Source: CAVSCD01 sp963726335 (lineage in GTDB: Bacteria; Acidobacteriota; Aminicenantia; Aminicenantales; UBA8522). From it: a stretch of DNA of 64,000 nucleotides. The notes below the pieces were generated by a model, which did not search any database, was not told the DNA's origin, and saw only the letters and a list, made by a program, of their open reading frames with translations. How positions within the stretch are numbered: the stretch's first letter is position 1; every line of letters starts with the position of its first letter. Both the position numbers and the translations under genes were made by a program. The stretch is taken from positions 806,001 through 870,000 of the forward strand of contig CAVSCD010000011.1 of NCBI GenBank assembly GCA_963726335.1. The letters are read 5' to 3'. Shown one piece after another: positions 7,790 to 16,067 of the stretch.

Positions 7790-7806
7790 GATAGGGTTGT
7801 TTTAAG

Positions 7807-9534
7807 ATGGGTTCAAACCTCGGCGAACTTCTCCTTCGTGAAAAAGTCCTCACGCCCGACCAGCTGAAGTCTGCCCTCGAGACCCAGAAGGAAAAAAACG
7901 TTCCCCTCCAGACGGCCATCGTTTCGCTCGGCCTGATCTCCGAGGAAGACATGGCCCAGGCCTTGAGCCGGCAGCTGGGCTATCCCTACATCGACCTCGA
8001 CCAGTTCGAGGTCTACCCCGACGTCGTCGGCCTGATCCCGGTGGATATCGTCAAGAAGTACATGATCATGCCCATCCACCGGATCCGCTCCTTCCTGACC
8101 CTGGCGATGGTCGATCCGACCGACCTCGAGGTGCTCGAGGACGTCCGCTTCCGGACGGGGCTGAGCATCCAGCCCGTGATCGCCTCCGAGTCGGGGATCA
8201 TGAACGCCATCAACAAGTATTACGGGTCGTCGAGCGCCCTCCGGGTGAAGAGGATCATCGAGGACATCGAGCTTGCCGAGGACACGCGGGTGAACATCAT
8301 CCAGGAGGAGAGGGACAGCGCCGGCGTCGAAGAGCTGGTGCAGGCCACCGAAGAGGCCCCCATCATCAAGCTCGTCAACGAGATCTTCATCGACGCCATC
8401 AAGAAGGGCGCGAGCGACGTGCACTTCGAGCCCTACGAGGAAAGCTTCCGCGTCCGCTTCCGGCTGGACGGCGTGCTCCACGAGATGATGAGCCTGCCGA
8501 TGAAATTCAGGAGCCCGGTCCTCTCCCGCATCAAGATCCTCTCGAACATGGACATCGCCGAGAAGCGCCTGCCGCAGGACGGCCGCATCAAGATGAAGGT
8601 CAAGCTGGACAACGGCGGCCGGAAAGAAGTCGACATGCGCGTCTCGGCGCTGCCGACGATCTTCGGCGAGAAGATCGTCTCCCGGATCCTGGATAAGCAG
8701 ATGCTGAAGCTCGACCTGACCGAGCTGGGGTTCGAGGCCGAGTCGCTCCAGATCTTCAAGGAGGCCATCAGCCGGCCCTGGGGGATCATCCTGGTGACCG
8801 GCCCGACCGGCAGCGGCAAGACCAACACCCTGTACTCGGCCGTCTCGACGCTGAACTCCGTTGAGAAGAACATCATGACGGCCGAGGACCCGGTCGAGTT
8901 CAACATCCAGGGCATCAACCAGGTCCACATCAAAGAGGAGATCGGGCTGAATTTCCCGAACACGCTGAGGTCGTTCCTCCGCCAGGACCCGGACATCATG
9001 CTCATCGGGGAAATGCGCGACTTCGAGACGGCGGACATCGCCATCAAGGCCGCGCTCACCGGTCACCTCGTGTTCTCGACGCTCCACACGAACGACGCCC
9101 CGAGCAGCGTCATGCGGCTGATCAACATGAACGTCGAACCGTTCCTGATCGCCGACTCGGTGATCCTGATCGCCGCCCAGCGGCTGGTCAGGAAGCTTTG
9201 CGACAGGTGCCGGGTGCCCCACAAGCTCCCCGAGAAGGCGCTCGTCGATATCGGGTTCACGGCCGAGGAAGCCAAGGCCGTCCAGATCTATAAGCCCGGC
9301 GGCTGCGACCACTGCAACAATACCGGCTACAAGGGCCGGACCGGGCTCTACGAAGTCATGCGCGTCGACGACGAAATCCGCGAGATGATCCTGCTCCGGG
9401 CCCAGTCCCGGGAGATGAAGAAGAAGGCCGTCATCAAAGGCATGATCACCTTGCGGAGGAGCGGTTTGAGCAAGATCAAAAACGGGGTCACCTCCGTGGA
9501 GGAAGTGCTCCGCGAGAGCGTCAAGGACCAATAA
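7807..9534 (+). CDS. pilB: Type IV pilus assembly ATPase PilB
   Basis: 575-residue GspE/PilB-family hexameric ATPase that powers pilus extension from the inner membrane. Residues 1-140 form a MshEN-type N-terminal domain (LGELLLREKVLTPDQL, QLGYPYIDLD), a class that can bind cyclic di-GMP. Walker A is GPTGSGKT at 332-339, followed by the Asp box EDPVEFNIQG and a His box with HLVFSTLHTNDA. Four cysteines (CDRCRVPH, CDHCNNTGY) form the zinc-binding site near 460-510. First gene of the pilBTCSR run. The start is set by the promoter 17 nt upstream and the family N terminus. Confidence 0.96.
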   Translation: MGSNLGELLLREKVLTPDQLKSALETQKEKNVPLQTAIVSLGLISEEDMAQALSRQLGYPYIDLDQFEVYPDVVGLIPVDIVKKYMIMPIHRIRSFLTLAMVDPTDLEVLEDVRFRTGLSIQPVIASESGIMNAINKYYGSSSALRVKRIIEDIELAEDTRVNIIQEERDSAGVEELVQATEEAPIIKLVNEIFIDAIKKGASDVHFEPYEESFRVRFRLDGVLHEMMSLPMKFRSPVLSRIKILSNMDIAEKRLPQDGRIKMKVKLDNGGRKEVDMRVSALPTIFGEKIVSRILDKQMLKLDLTELGFEAESLQIFKEAISRPWGIILVTGPTGSGKTNTLYSAVSTLNSVEKNIMTAEDPVEFNIQGINQVHIKEEIGLNFPNTLRSFLRQDPDIMLIGEMRDFETADIAIKAALTGHLVFSTLHTNDAPSSVMRLINMNVEPFLIADSVILIAAQRLVRKLCDRCRVPHKLPEKALVDIGFTAEEAKAVQIYKPGGCDHCNNTGYKGRTGLYEVMRVDDEIREMILLRAQSREMKKKAVIKGMITLRRSGLSKIKNGVTSVEEVLRESVKDQ

Positions 9535-9547
9535 GGAGACACCCTTC

Positions 9548-10663
9548 ATGGCCAAGACCATTCAGGAGTTCCTGGAGATCGCCGTCAGGGAAGATGCCAG
9601 CGACCTCCACATCACGACCCATATCCCGCCGCGGCTCCGCGTCCACGGCGTCCTCAAGAACATCGAACATCCGGCGCTGACGCCGTCGGAGACCAAGCAG
9701 ATCATCTACAGCGTCCTGACCGACCGGCAGAAGCGGCAGTTCGAGGAAAAGCTCGAGCTCGACTTTTCGTTCGGGCTCAAGGACCTGGGCCGGTTCCGGG
9801 CGAACGTCTTCCTGCAGAAGGGGGCCGTGGCGGGCGCCTTCCGCAGGTTCCTGCCCAACATGTGGAGCTTCGCCCAGCTCGGGATCCCGCAGCGGATCGC
9901 CCAGCTCTGCTACCTGCCCCGGGGCCTGGTGCTGGTGACGGGGCCGACGGGCTGCGGGAAATCGACGTCGATCGCCTGCATGATCGACCACATCAACGTC
10001 GAGCGGGGCGTTCACATCGTGACCATCGAAGACCCGATCGAGTACTATTTCGTTCCCAAGAAATCCATCATCAACCAGCGCGAGCTGTTCGTCGACACGC
10101 TGTCCTATGCCAACGCGCTCCGCTCGGTCCTCCGCGAGGACCCGGATGTCGTCTTCGTCGGCGAGATGCGGGACTACGAAACCGTCGAAGCCTGCCTCCG
10201 GGTGGCCGAGACGGGCCACCTCACCTTCTCCACCCTGCACACGAACTCGGCGGCCGAATCCATCTCCCGGATCATCGACATCTTTCCCGCCCAGTACCAG
10301 TCCCAGATCAGGATCATGCTCTCCATGTCTCTCGAGGCCGTCCTGACCCAGGCGCTGCTGCCCCGGGCGGACGGCAAGGGGCGGGTGCTGGCCATGGAGA
10401 TTCTCATTCCCAATTCCGCCGTCCGGAACCTGATCCGGGAGAACAAGGTCCACCAGATCTACTCGACGATGCAGATGGGCCAGGAAAAGTACGGCATGCA
10501 GACGTTCAACCAGTCGCTGGCCGCCCTGTATTTCCGCAAGCTGATCACGCTCGAGACGGCGATGAACATTTCGTCCTTCCCCGAGGAGCTGACCGACATC
10601 ATCCAGAGGCGGGAGGGACTGAAACAGGCGTCGGTCACGGCTTCCCAGAAAGACCGGAAATAA
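9548..10663 (+). CDS. pilT: Pilus retraction ATPase PilT
   Basis: 371-residue PilT that drives pilus depolymerisation and twitching. Walker A is GPTGCGKS at 132-139, then EDPIEYYFVPKKS, a Walker B region with DPDVVFVGEMRD, and a His box in GHLTFSTLHTNSA. The C-terminal NSAVRNLIRENKVHQIYS matches the PilT-specific AIRNLIRE motif and separates it from PilB. AAGGAG lies 8 nt before the ATG. It lacks the PilB zinc cysteines, as expected. Confidence 0.96.
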   Translation: MAKTIQEFLEIAVREDASDLHITTHIPPRLRVHGVLKNIEHPALTPSETKQIIYSVLTDRQKRQFEEKLELDFSFGLKDLGRFRANVFLQKGAVAGAFRRFLPNMWSFAQLGIPQRIAQLCYLPRGLVLVTGPTGCGKSTSIACMIDHINVERGVHIVTIEDPIEYYFVPKKSIINQRELFVDTLSYANALRSVLREDPDVVFVGEMRDYETVEACLRVAETGHLTFSTLHTNSAAESISRIIDIFPAQYQSQIRIMLSMSLEAVLTQALLPRADGKGRVLAMEILIPNSAVRNLIRENKVHQIYSTMQMGQEKYGMQTFNQSLAALYFRKLITLETAMNISSFPEELTDIIQRREGLKQASVTASQKDRK

Positions 10664-10675
10664 GAGGAGAGCAGC

Positions 10676-11878
10676 ATGGCCACTTTTATTTGGAAGGGCA
10701 AGAACCGTTACGGCGACGCCGTGGGGGGAGAGCGCGTCGCCTCCTCGATCGAAGAGGTGAAGGCGGCCCTGCAGAAGGAGCAGATCGCCGCCAGCTCCAT
10801 CACCGCCAAGAGCGGCCGGTTCTCGATCCCGTTCCTGAAGCGGGAAAAGGTGAAGCTCAAGGAGCTGGCCGTCTACAGCCGGCAGCTGTCCGTCCTGATC
10901 GACGCCGAGCTGCCCCTGATGCAGAGCCTGGGCATTCTGGCCGAGCAGACCAAGAACAAGTACTTCAAGCGCGTCATCACCACCATCCGCGAGGACGTCG
11001 AGGCCGGGTCGACGCTGAACCAGGCCAAGAGGAAATTTCCCAAGGTTTTCGACGACCTCTACTGCAACCTGATCGCCTCGGGCGAGCAGAGCGGCTCGCT
11101 GGACATCATGCTCCGCCGGCTGTCCGAGTACATCGAAAAAACGGTCAAGCTGCGGGCCAAGGTGAAGCAGGCGATGATCTATCCGAGCGCCATCCTCATC
11201 TTCTCGATCGTGGTGGCGATTTTCCTGCTCTGGAAGGTCATCCCCGTCTTCGCCTCCATCTTCATCGAGCTGGGCGCCGAGCTGCCCGCCCTGACCGCCT
11301 TCGTCATCGCGCTGAGCCGGTTTGTCGAGAAATACATTATCTTAATTGTCCTGGCCCTCATCGGCCTGGTGATCGGGTTCAGGTATTTCCGGAAAACCGA
11401 GCAGGGGCGCTGGGTCACCGACCGCTGGATCCTCAAGATACCGCTGTTCGGCGAGCTCCTGAGAAAGGTGGCCATCTCCCGGATCACCCGGACCATGGCC
11501 ACCCTGGTGTCGGGCGGCGTGCCGATGCTCGAAGCCCTGCGGATCACCTCCACGACTGCCGGGAACATCATCCTCGAATCCGCCGTCATGAACGCCCGGC
11601 AGAGCGTCTCCGAGGGCAAGAGCCTGACCGACGCCTTCAAGGAGACAGGCCACTTCCCGTTCATGCTGACCCAGATGGTCAGCGTGGGCGAGGCGACGGG
11701 CACCCTGGACGAGATGCTCTCCAAGCTCGCGGATTTCTACGACGAAGAGGTCGACGCCCAGGTCTCCGCGCTCCTCTCGATCATGGAGCCGATACTGCTC
11801 ATCTTCGTCGGCGGCATGGTCGGCTCGCTCGTCATCTCCATGTACCTGCCGATCTTCAGCCTGATGCAGCAGTTCTGA
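10676..11878 (+). CDS. pilC: Type IV pilus inner-membrane platform protein PilC
   Basis: 400-residue GspF/PilC family protein. It has two repeated cytoplasmic helical domains (about 60-185 and 265-385) and three membrane segments, at about 165-200, 215-240 and 375-398. Typical family text includes LAVYSRQLSVLIDAELPL and its repeat-unit counterpart ISRITRTMATLVSGGVPM. AGAGGAGAG lies a few nt before the ATG. It lies 12 nt after pilT. PilC couples PilB and PilT to the growing pilus base. Confidence 0.96.
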   Translation: MATFIWKGKNRYGDAVGGERVASSIEEVKAALQKEQIAASSITAKSGRFSIPFLKREKVKLKELAVYSRQLSVLIDAELPLMQSLGILAEQTKNKYFKRVITTIREDVEAGSTLNQAKRKFPKVFDDLYCNLIASGEQSGSLDIMLRRLSEYIEKTVKLRAKVKQAMIYPSAILIFSIVVAIFLLWKVIPVFASIFIELGAELPALTAFVIALSRFVEKYIILIVLALIGLVIGFRYFRKTEQGRWVTDRWILKIPLFGELLRKVAISRITRTMATLVSGGVPMLEALRITSTTAGNIILESAVMNARQSVSEGKSLTDAFKETGHFPFMLTQMVSVGEATGTLDEMLSKLADFYDEEVDAQVSALLSIMEPILLIFVGGMVGSLVISMYLPIFSLMQQF

Positions 11879-11884
11879 GGCCGG

Positions 11885-13178
11885 ATGAAGACCCGGAAGA
11901 GCCACGTCCTCTGGTTTATCCTGATCCGCCTGATCGCGGTCACCTCGATCCTCGTCGCGGTCGTGATCATCCAGCACTCGACGACGGATTTCATCCCGCT
12001 CATCCCGTTCTATTTTCTCGTCGCTGCTGACGTACATCCTGTCGGTCGTCTATCTCGGGCTCTACCGTCTCGGGGAACGCTATGACCTCCAGGCCGTTCT
12101 CCAGACGGGGATCGACCTGCTGCTCATCACCGCCCTCGTCTATATCTCCGGCGGGCTGTCGGGCTCGCTCTACCTGCTGTACATCGTCTCGATCGTCGCC
12201 GCCAGCATCGTCCTGTCCAACCGCGCGGCCTACCTGACGGCCGGCGTTTCGGCCGTCCTGTTCGGGCTGCTCGTGGACGGCCTGCATTTCGGCGTCATTC
12301 CCTATTTCAGCGCCACGCAGTACAGCGAGCAATCCTTGGGCTTGATCATCTTCACGATGTTCCTGGCCTGGGGCCTCTTTTTCCTGATGGCGGCCCTGGC
12401 CAACTATCTTACGGGCGGCCTCAGAAAAGCCCGGGAAGAGCTGCGCCTGGCCGAGAAAGAGCTCGAGATCAGCGACCGGCTGGCGAACGCCGGCCTGATC
12501 TCGGCCCAGCTGGCGCACGAGATCCGGAATCCCCTGGCCGCGATCTCGGGTTCGGTCCAGGTCCTGAAGGGCGATATCGCCCTCGACGACGACCAGCGGA
12601 AGCTCATGGACATCGTCGTCCGGGAATCCGCGCGCGTCTCCCAGTCGATCGAGCAGTTCCTGGACCTGGCCTCGCCGGGCCGGCCGGACTTCAACTGGCT
12701 GAACCTGTCCGAGGTGGTGGACGAGACGCTCGAGGTGCTCAGGGCGGCCGGCGATCTCAACGGGCGGTACCGGGTCGACGGGAATTTCCGGGAGGTCCGG
12801 GTCGGGTACTACGGGAACGCCGGGCAGTTCAAGCAGCTCTTCTGGAACCTGGCCAAGAACGGGCTCAAGGCCATGCCGGACGGCGGGACGCTCACCGTCG
12901 ATCTATCGCTGGACAGGAAGAAGTCCGTCGGGATCCGGGTCGCCGACACGGGCACGGGCATGACGGCGGAAGAGCGCGGGCACCTCTTCGAGCCGTTCTT
13001 CACCCGCTTCCAGAACGGCCGCGGCCTCGGCCTGGTCGTCGTCCGCCGCATCGTCGACGACTACGACGGGAGGATCGAGGTCCGGTCGGAGGCGGGGAGG
13101 GGCACGGAGTTCCTGTTGTCTTTCCCGCCCCGCGAGGCCAGGCCGAAGGCGGCGGCCAATCCTATCTCCGCCAACTAG
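11885..13178 (+). CDS. pilS: Sensor histidine kinase PilS, interrupted by one frameshift
   Basis: Membrane sensor kinase of the PilS/PilR pair. Residues 1-45 (start MKTRKSHVLWFILIRLIA) read in one frame, and the rest, from LTYILSVVYLGLYRL on, in the next. Removing a single G near 12029 restores LVAATYILSVVY and one continuous protein of about 430 residues with six hydrophobic segments. After the membrane part come the H-box AHEIRNPLAAISGSVQVL, N-box NLAKNGLKAMPDG, G1 VADTGTGM and G2 GRGLGLVVVRRIV. The kinase core is intact, so I favour a sequence error over a dead gene. It follows pilC by 6 nt. Confidence 0.85.
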
Positions 13179-13187
13179 GGGCACACC

Positions 13188-14605
13188 ATGGACAGCATCC
13201 TGATCGTCGACGACGAAAAGAGTCTGCTCGAGCTCCTCACGGTGGTCCTGAAGAAGGAAGGCTACAGGGTCAAGACCTGCCTGGCGGCCTCCCGGGCGTT
13301 CGAGGTTCTGGAGAAGGAAGAATTCGACCTGCTGATCTGCGATATCAAGCTGCCCGAGGTGAGCGGGATGGAGGTCCTGCGGTACGTGCGGGAAAACCGT
13401 CCGGAGATGCCCGTCATCATGATCACGGCCTACGGCAGCCTCAAGCAGGCGGTGGAAGCCCTGAAGGCCGGCGCCATCGATTATATCCTCAAGCCCTTTG
13501 ACGTCGAAGAGCTCAAGATCATCGTCGCCAAGGAGCTCGAGAAGCGGCGGCTCAAGGAGGAGAACATCCTGCTCAAGCGCAACCTGCGCGAGAAGTACTC
13601 CTTCGAGAACATGATCGGCAAGAGCCAGGCCATGCAGGAGGTCTATACCCTGATCGAGAAGTCCTCGGGGACGGATTCGACGGTGCTGGTCACCGGTGAG
13701 AGCGGGACGGGCAAGGAGATGGCGGCCCGGGCCCTACATCTCCTGAGCCGCCGGTCGGACAGCCCGTTCGTCTCGATCAACTGCGCCGCGCTTCCCGAGA
13801 ACCTGCTCGAGAGCGAGCTCTTCGGCCACGCCCGGGGGGCGTTCACGGGCGCGGTCGCCGAAAAGAAGGGCATGTTCGAGGTCGCCCAACGGGGGACGCT
13901 CTTCCTGGACGAGGTCGGCGAGACCTCGCCCTGGACCCAGGTCAAGCTGCTGCGGGCGATCCAGGAGAGGAAGATCCGGCGGGTCGGGGGGACGGACGAG
14001 ATCCCCGTCGATGTGCGGATCATCGCCGCCACCAACCATGACCTCAAGAAGAGGATCGAAGAGGGCAAGTTCCGGGAGGATCTGTTTTACCGGCTGAACG
14101 TCATCGCCTTCGAGATGCCGCCGCTGCAGAAAGCGGACCGAGGATATCCCGCTGCTGGTCAATCACTTCATGCAGAAGTACTGCCAGGGCATGGGGAAGA
14201 GGATGAAGCGGGTGGCGCCCGAAGTGATCGGCTATTTCGAGCTCTACGGTTGGCCGGGAAATGTGCGGGAGCTTGAGAATGTCATCGAGCGCGTCGTGGC
14301 CATCGAGGACCGGGAGACCGTCACCGCGGCCAGCCTGCCCCACGAGATCACGACGCCGCCCAGAAGGGAGGCGGCGCGGCCGTCGATCCCGCCGGGGTTC
14401 AACCTGATGTCCCACATCGACGATGTCTCCAAGAGCTATATCCATGAGGCGAGGCAGCTGGCGGGCGGGCAACCTCAGGAAAACGGCCGGCATCCTCGGC
14501 GTCAGCTATCGCTCCCTGAGGCATCTCATCGACAAGTTCGGGCTCAGGGAAGCCGAGAGAGTGGAAAGGGTCGACGCCAGGGCTGAGTCGAAACCCCTGA
14601 CCTAA
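13188..14605 (+). CDS. pilR: Sigma-54-dependent response regulator PilR, interrupted by two frameshifts
   Basis: NtrC-family activator, about 470 residues after correction. The receiver domain (1-120) has phosphoacceptor D52 in LLICDIKLPEVSG. The AAA+ domain has Walker A GESGTGKE and the sigma-54 contact loop GAFTGA. The frame breaks in the AAA triplet at 14130-14132; dropping one A gives PPLQKRTEDIPLLVNHF. It breaks again in GGG at 14467-14469; dropping one G gives LAGGNLRKTAGILGVSYRSL, the Fis-type DNA-binding helix-turn-helix. Both lesions are single extra bases in short runs. The target is probably the pilin promoter just downstream. Confidence 0.85.
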
Positions 14606-14717
14606 GTTGCCAAATTATGTGACAATATGACATATTGTGTCACTTCTAATCGGATCGCGTCCTCATTCGTCGGCATAAGTTATTATGTCATTAAATGAAT
14701 TATGAAAATTCAGGAGC
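14606..14717. other. Upstream regulatory segment of the first pilin gene
   Basis: AT-rich, unlike its surroundings, and contains the palindrome at 14619-14643 and a further TTATGTCATTAAATGAATTATGA stretch from 14681 in which ATGTCAT recurs. No gene is seen. Together with the sigma-54 promoter it looks like an enhancer region. Confidence 0.5.
14619..14643. promoter_or_regulatory. Palindromic candidate PilR-binding site (enhancer)
   Basis: The core CAATATGACATATTG (14623-14637) is a perfect 15-bp palindrome around a central A, flanked by GTGACA on the left and TGTCAC on the right. It lies about 80-100 nt upstream of the sigma-54 promoter, the usual spacing for NtrC-type activators. The GTGTC inside it resembles the PilR-binding core described in Pseudomonas, from memory. 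Binding is inferred. Confidence 0.55.
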
Positions 14718-14733
14718 TGGCACGGAAATTGCT
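14718..14733 (+). promoter_or_regulatory. Sigma-54 promoter (-24/-12) of the first pilin gene
   Basis: TGGCACG-GAAA-TTGCT. The invariant GG (14719-14720) and GC (14731-14732) are exactly 10 nt apart and every consensus position matches. Predicted transcription start is near 14744, giving a leader of about 64 nt with AGGAGG at 14796-14801. pilR ends 112 nt upstream and rpoN lies in the same window. Confidence 0.88.
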
Positions 14734-14807
14734 AAAGTATATAACGGAATTCATCATGAAAGCATTACCTTGCGGACAGAAAGTCACCAAGGAAAAGGAG
14801 GAACTTA

Positions 14808-15344
14808 ATGCTTAAGAAGATGAGAGGTTTCACACTGATCGAGCTGCTCATCGTCGTCGCCATCATCGGCATTCTGGCAGCCCTGCTGATCCCGAACGCC
14901 CTGTCGGCCATCCAGAAGGCCAAGCAGAAAGGCACGATGAAGGACATCAACTCGATCGCCACGGCCATCACGGATTTCGTGACGGACAAGGGGACGGCTC
15001 CGGTTCAGTCCGGTGACCTCGTCGGCGGCAGCCAAATTTACACGGACCTGAGCGGGTTCTACCTCAAGGTTCTCCCGCAGAACGATCAGTGGGGCTCGCC
15101 CTTCAAGGTCTGGTGCGGTTCAGCAGCCGACGGCTCGTACTCCGGAATCACGAACAACGCCGCTGATGACTTTGTCGTCGCCTCTATCGGAAGGGACAAA
15201 AGCCAGACCGCGATCGCCTTCAACCCCCTGGCTCCCACCACCGCTTATTTCGACATCACCGGCATGACCAGCTTCAACCAGGACCTCGTGAATTGGGACG
15301 GCTCCTGGGTTCATGCCCCCAAGAGCGCTCAGCTCGGAACCTGA
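14808..15344 (+). CDS. Type IV major pilin-like protein (first copy)
   Basis: 178-residue class III-signal pilin. A short basic leader (MLKKMRG) is followed by the PilD cleavage site before FTLIELLIVVAIIGILAAL, with Glu5 of the mature protein present. The C-terminal domain ends DNA-encoded as WDGSWVHAPKSAQLGT and contains FYLKVLPQNDQWGSPF and DDFVVASIGRDK, which resemble GspG-type calcium-loop regions, so pilin or major pseudopilin are both possible. Strong Shine-Dalgarno AGGAGG 7 nt before ATG. The sigma-54 promoter and pilBTCSR context favour the structural pilin. Confidence 0.88.
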   Translation: MLKKMRGFTLIELLIVVAIIGILAALLIPNALSAIQKAKQKGTMKDINSIATAITDFVTDKGTAPVQSGDLVGGSQIYTDLSGFYLKVLPQNDQWGSPFKVWCGSAADGSYSGITNNAADDFVVASIGRDKSQTAIAFNPLAPTTAYFDITGMTSFNQDLVNWDGSWVHAPKSAQLGT

Positions 15345-15370
15345 TTAGAGCAAGAGAGCAAGCCTCGAAC

Positions 15371-15406
15371 AGGGCGGCTGGTCGAAGGGCCGGCCGCCCT
15401 CTTTTT
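15371..15406 (+). terminator. Rho-independent terminator between the two pilin genes
   Basis: AGGGCGGC (15371-15378) pairs perfectly with GCCGCCCT (15393-15400) across a 14-nt loop, followed by CTTTTT. It would end most transcripts of the first pilin gene before the second, so the first copy is probably expressed more strongly. Confidence 0.75.
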
Positions 15407-15445
15407 ACCCTGAGAGATCGAATCCTCGATGAATCGGGAGTTGCC

Positions 15446-15994
15446 ATGACCAGCACGAGACGCGGTTTTACATTGATCGAAATCTTGGTTGTTATTGTGA
15501 TCCTCGGCATCCTCGCCGCCCTCCTTATTCCTCTGGCCATGGGCTCTATTCAGAAGGCCAAGCAAAAAGGCACGCTGAGGGACATCAATTCCATCGCCGT
15601 CGCGCTCACGGATTTCGTCACCGATCACGGATCCGCGCCCTTCGGCGTCAGCGGACCGATCGTGGCCGGCAGCCCCCTGTACACAGCCGTCAGCGGATTC
15701 TACCTCAAGGTCCTGCCTCCGAACGACCAGTGGGGAACGCCGTTCAATGTGTGGTGCGGGACGGCTGCCGATTCCTCCGGCTATGCCAACGTTACGGGGA
15801 ATGGCATCGACGATTTTGTGATCTCTTCGTGGGGCCGCAACAAGAGTGTCGATGCGGTCGCCTTCAACCCGATGCAACCGACAACGGCTTACTTTGAGAT
15901 CACCGGATTGGCCAGTTTCGACGAAGACCTCATCAGTTGGAACGGCTCCTGGATCCATGTCCCGAAGAGCGCTCAGCTCGGAGATTCGACCTGA
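15446..15994 (+). CDS. Type IV pilin-like protein (second copy)
   Basis: 182-residue paralogue of the preceding pilin. Signal sequence MTSTRRG before FTLIEILVVIVILGILAAL. The body follows the first copy closely (QKAKQKGTLRDINSIAVALTD, FYLKVLPPNDQWGTPF, SWIHVPKSAQLG), so it is a recent tandem duplication. The ATG at 15446 is chosen because it gives the short leader peptide; GGGAG lies just upstream. It has no strong promoter of its own that I can see and depends on readthrough of the terminator before it. Confidence 0.85.
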   Translation: MTSTRRGFTLIEILVVIVILGILAALLIPLAMGSIQKAKQKGTLRDINSIAVALTDFVTDHGSAPFGVSGPIVAGSPLYTAVSGFYLKVLPPNDQWGTPFNVWCGTAADSSGYANVTGNGIDDFVISSWGRNKSVDAVAFNPMQPTTAYFEITGLASFDEDLISWNGSWIHVPKSAQLGDST

Positions 15995-16004
15995 TCTTTC
16001 CGCT

Positions 16005-16033
16005 TTGCATCCCGGCACCAGCGACGCTATAAT
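16005..16033 (+). promoter_or_regulatory. Sigma-70-type promoter upstream of the TPR membrane protein
   Basis: TTGCAT (16005-16010), 17-nt spacer, TATAAT (16028-16033). Exactly 9 nt after the -10 box there is a GTG (16043) opening an 18-codon frame that ends inside the next gene. The start of the large gene is 34 nt from the -10 box. Confidence 0.6.
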
Positions 16034-16067
16034 GGGCAGCCGGTGAACCCAGGCGGCGGTATGATCC

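Larger units (their letters stand above)
7451..7806. other. Divergent intergenic region between the BMC operon and the pil operon
   Basis: 356 nt without a convincing gene. It holds the two divergent promoters annotated separately. Between them are a Gly/Pro-rich frame that I regard as chance and small hairpins: ACCC-CTTT-GGGT at about 7547-7558 and ATGCC-GAG-GGCAT at about 7619-7631. A GTGACACAAT word at 7697-7706 also occurs in the palindrome upstream of the first pilin gene. Two TGAC/GTCA inverted repeats lie at about 7738-7752 and 7762-7776. Confidence 0.5.

Noticed and set aside
7813..9561. 582-codon open frame on the minus strand opposite pilB
   Set aside because: Strongly His/Asp/Leu-biased, no family resemblance; it is the antisense of an unmistakable PilB in GC-rich DNA.
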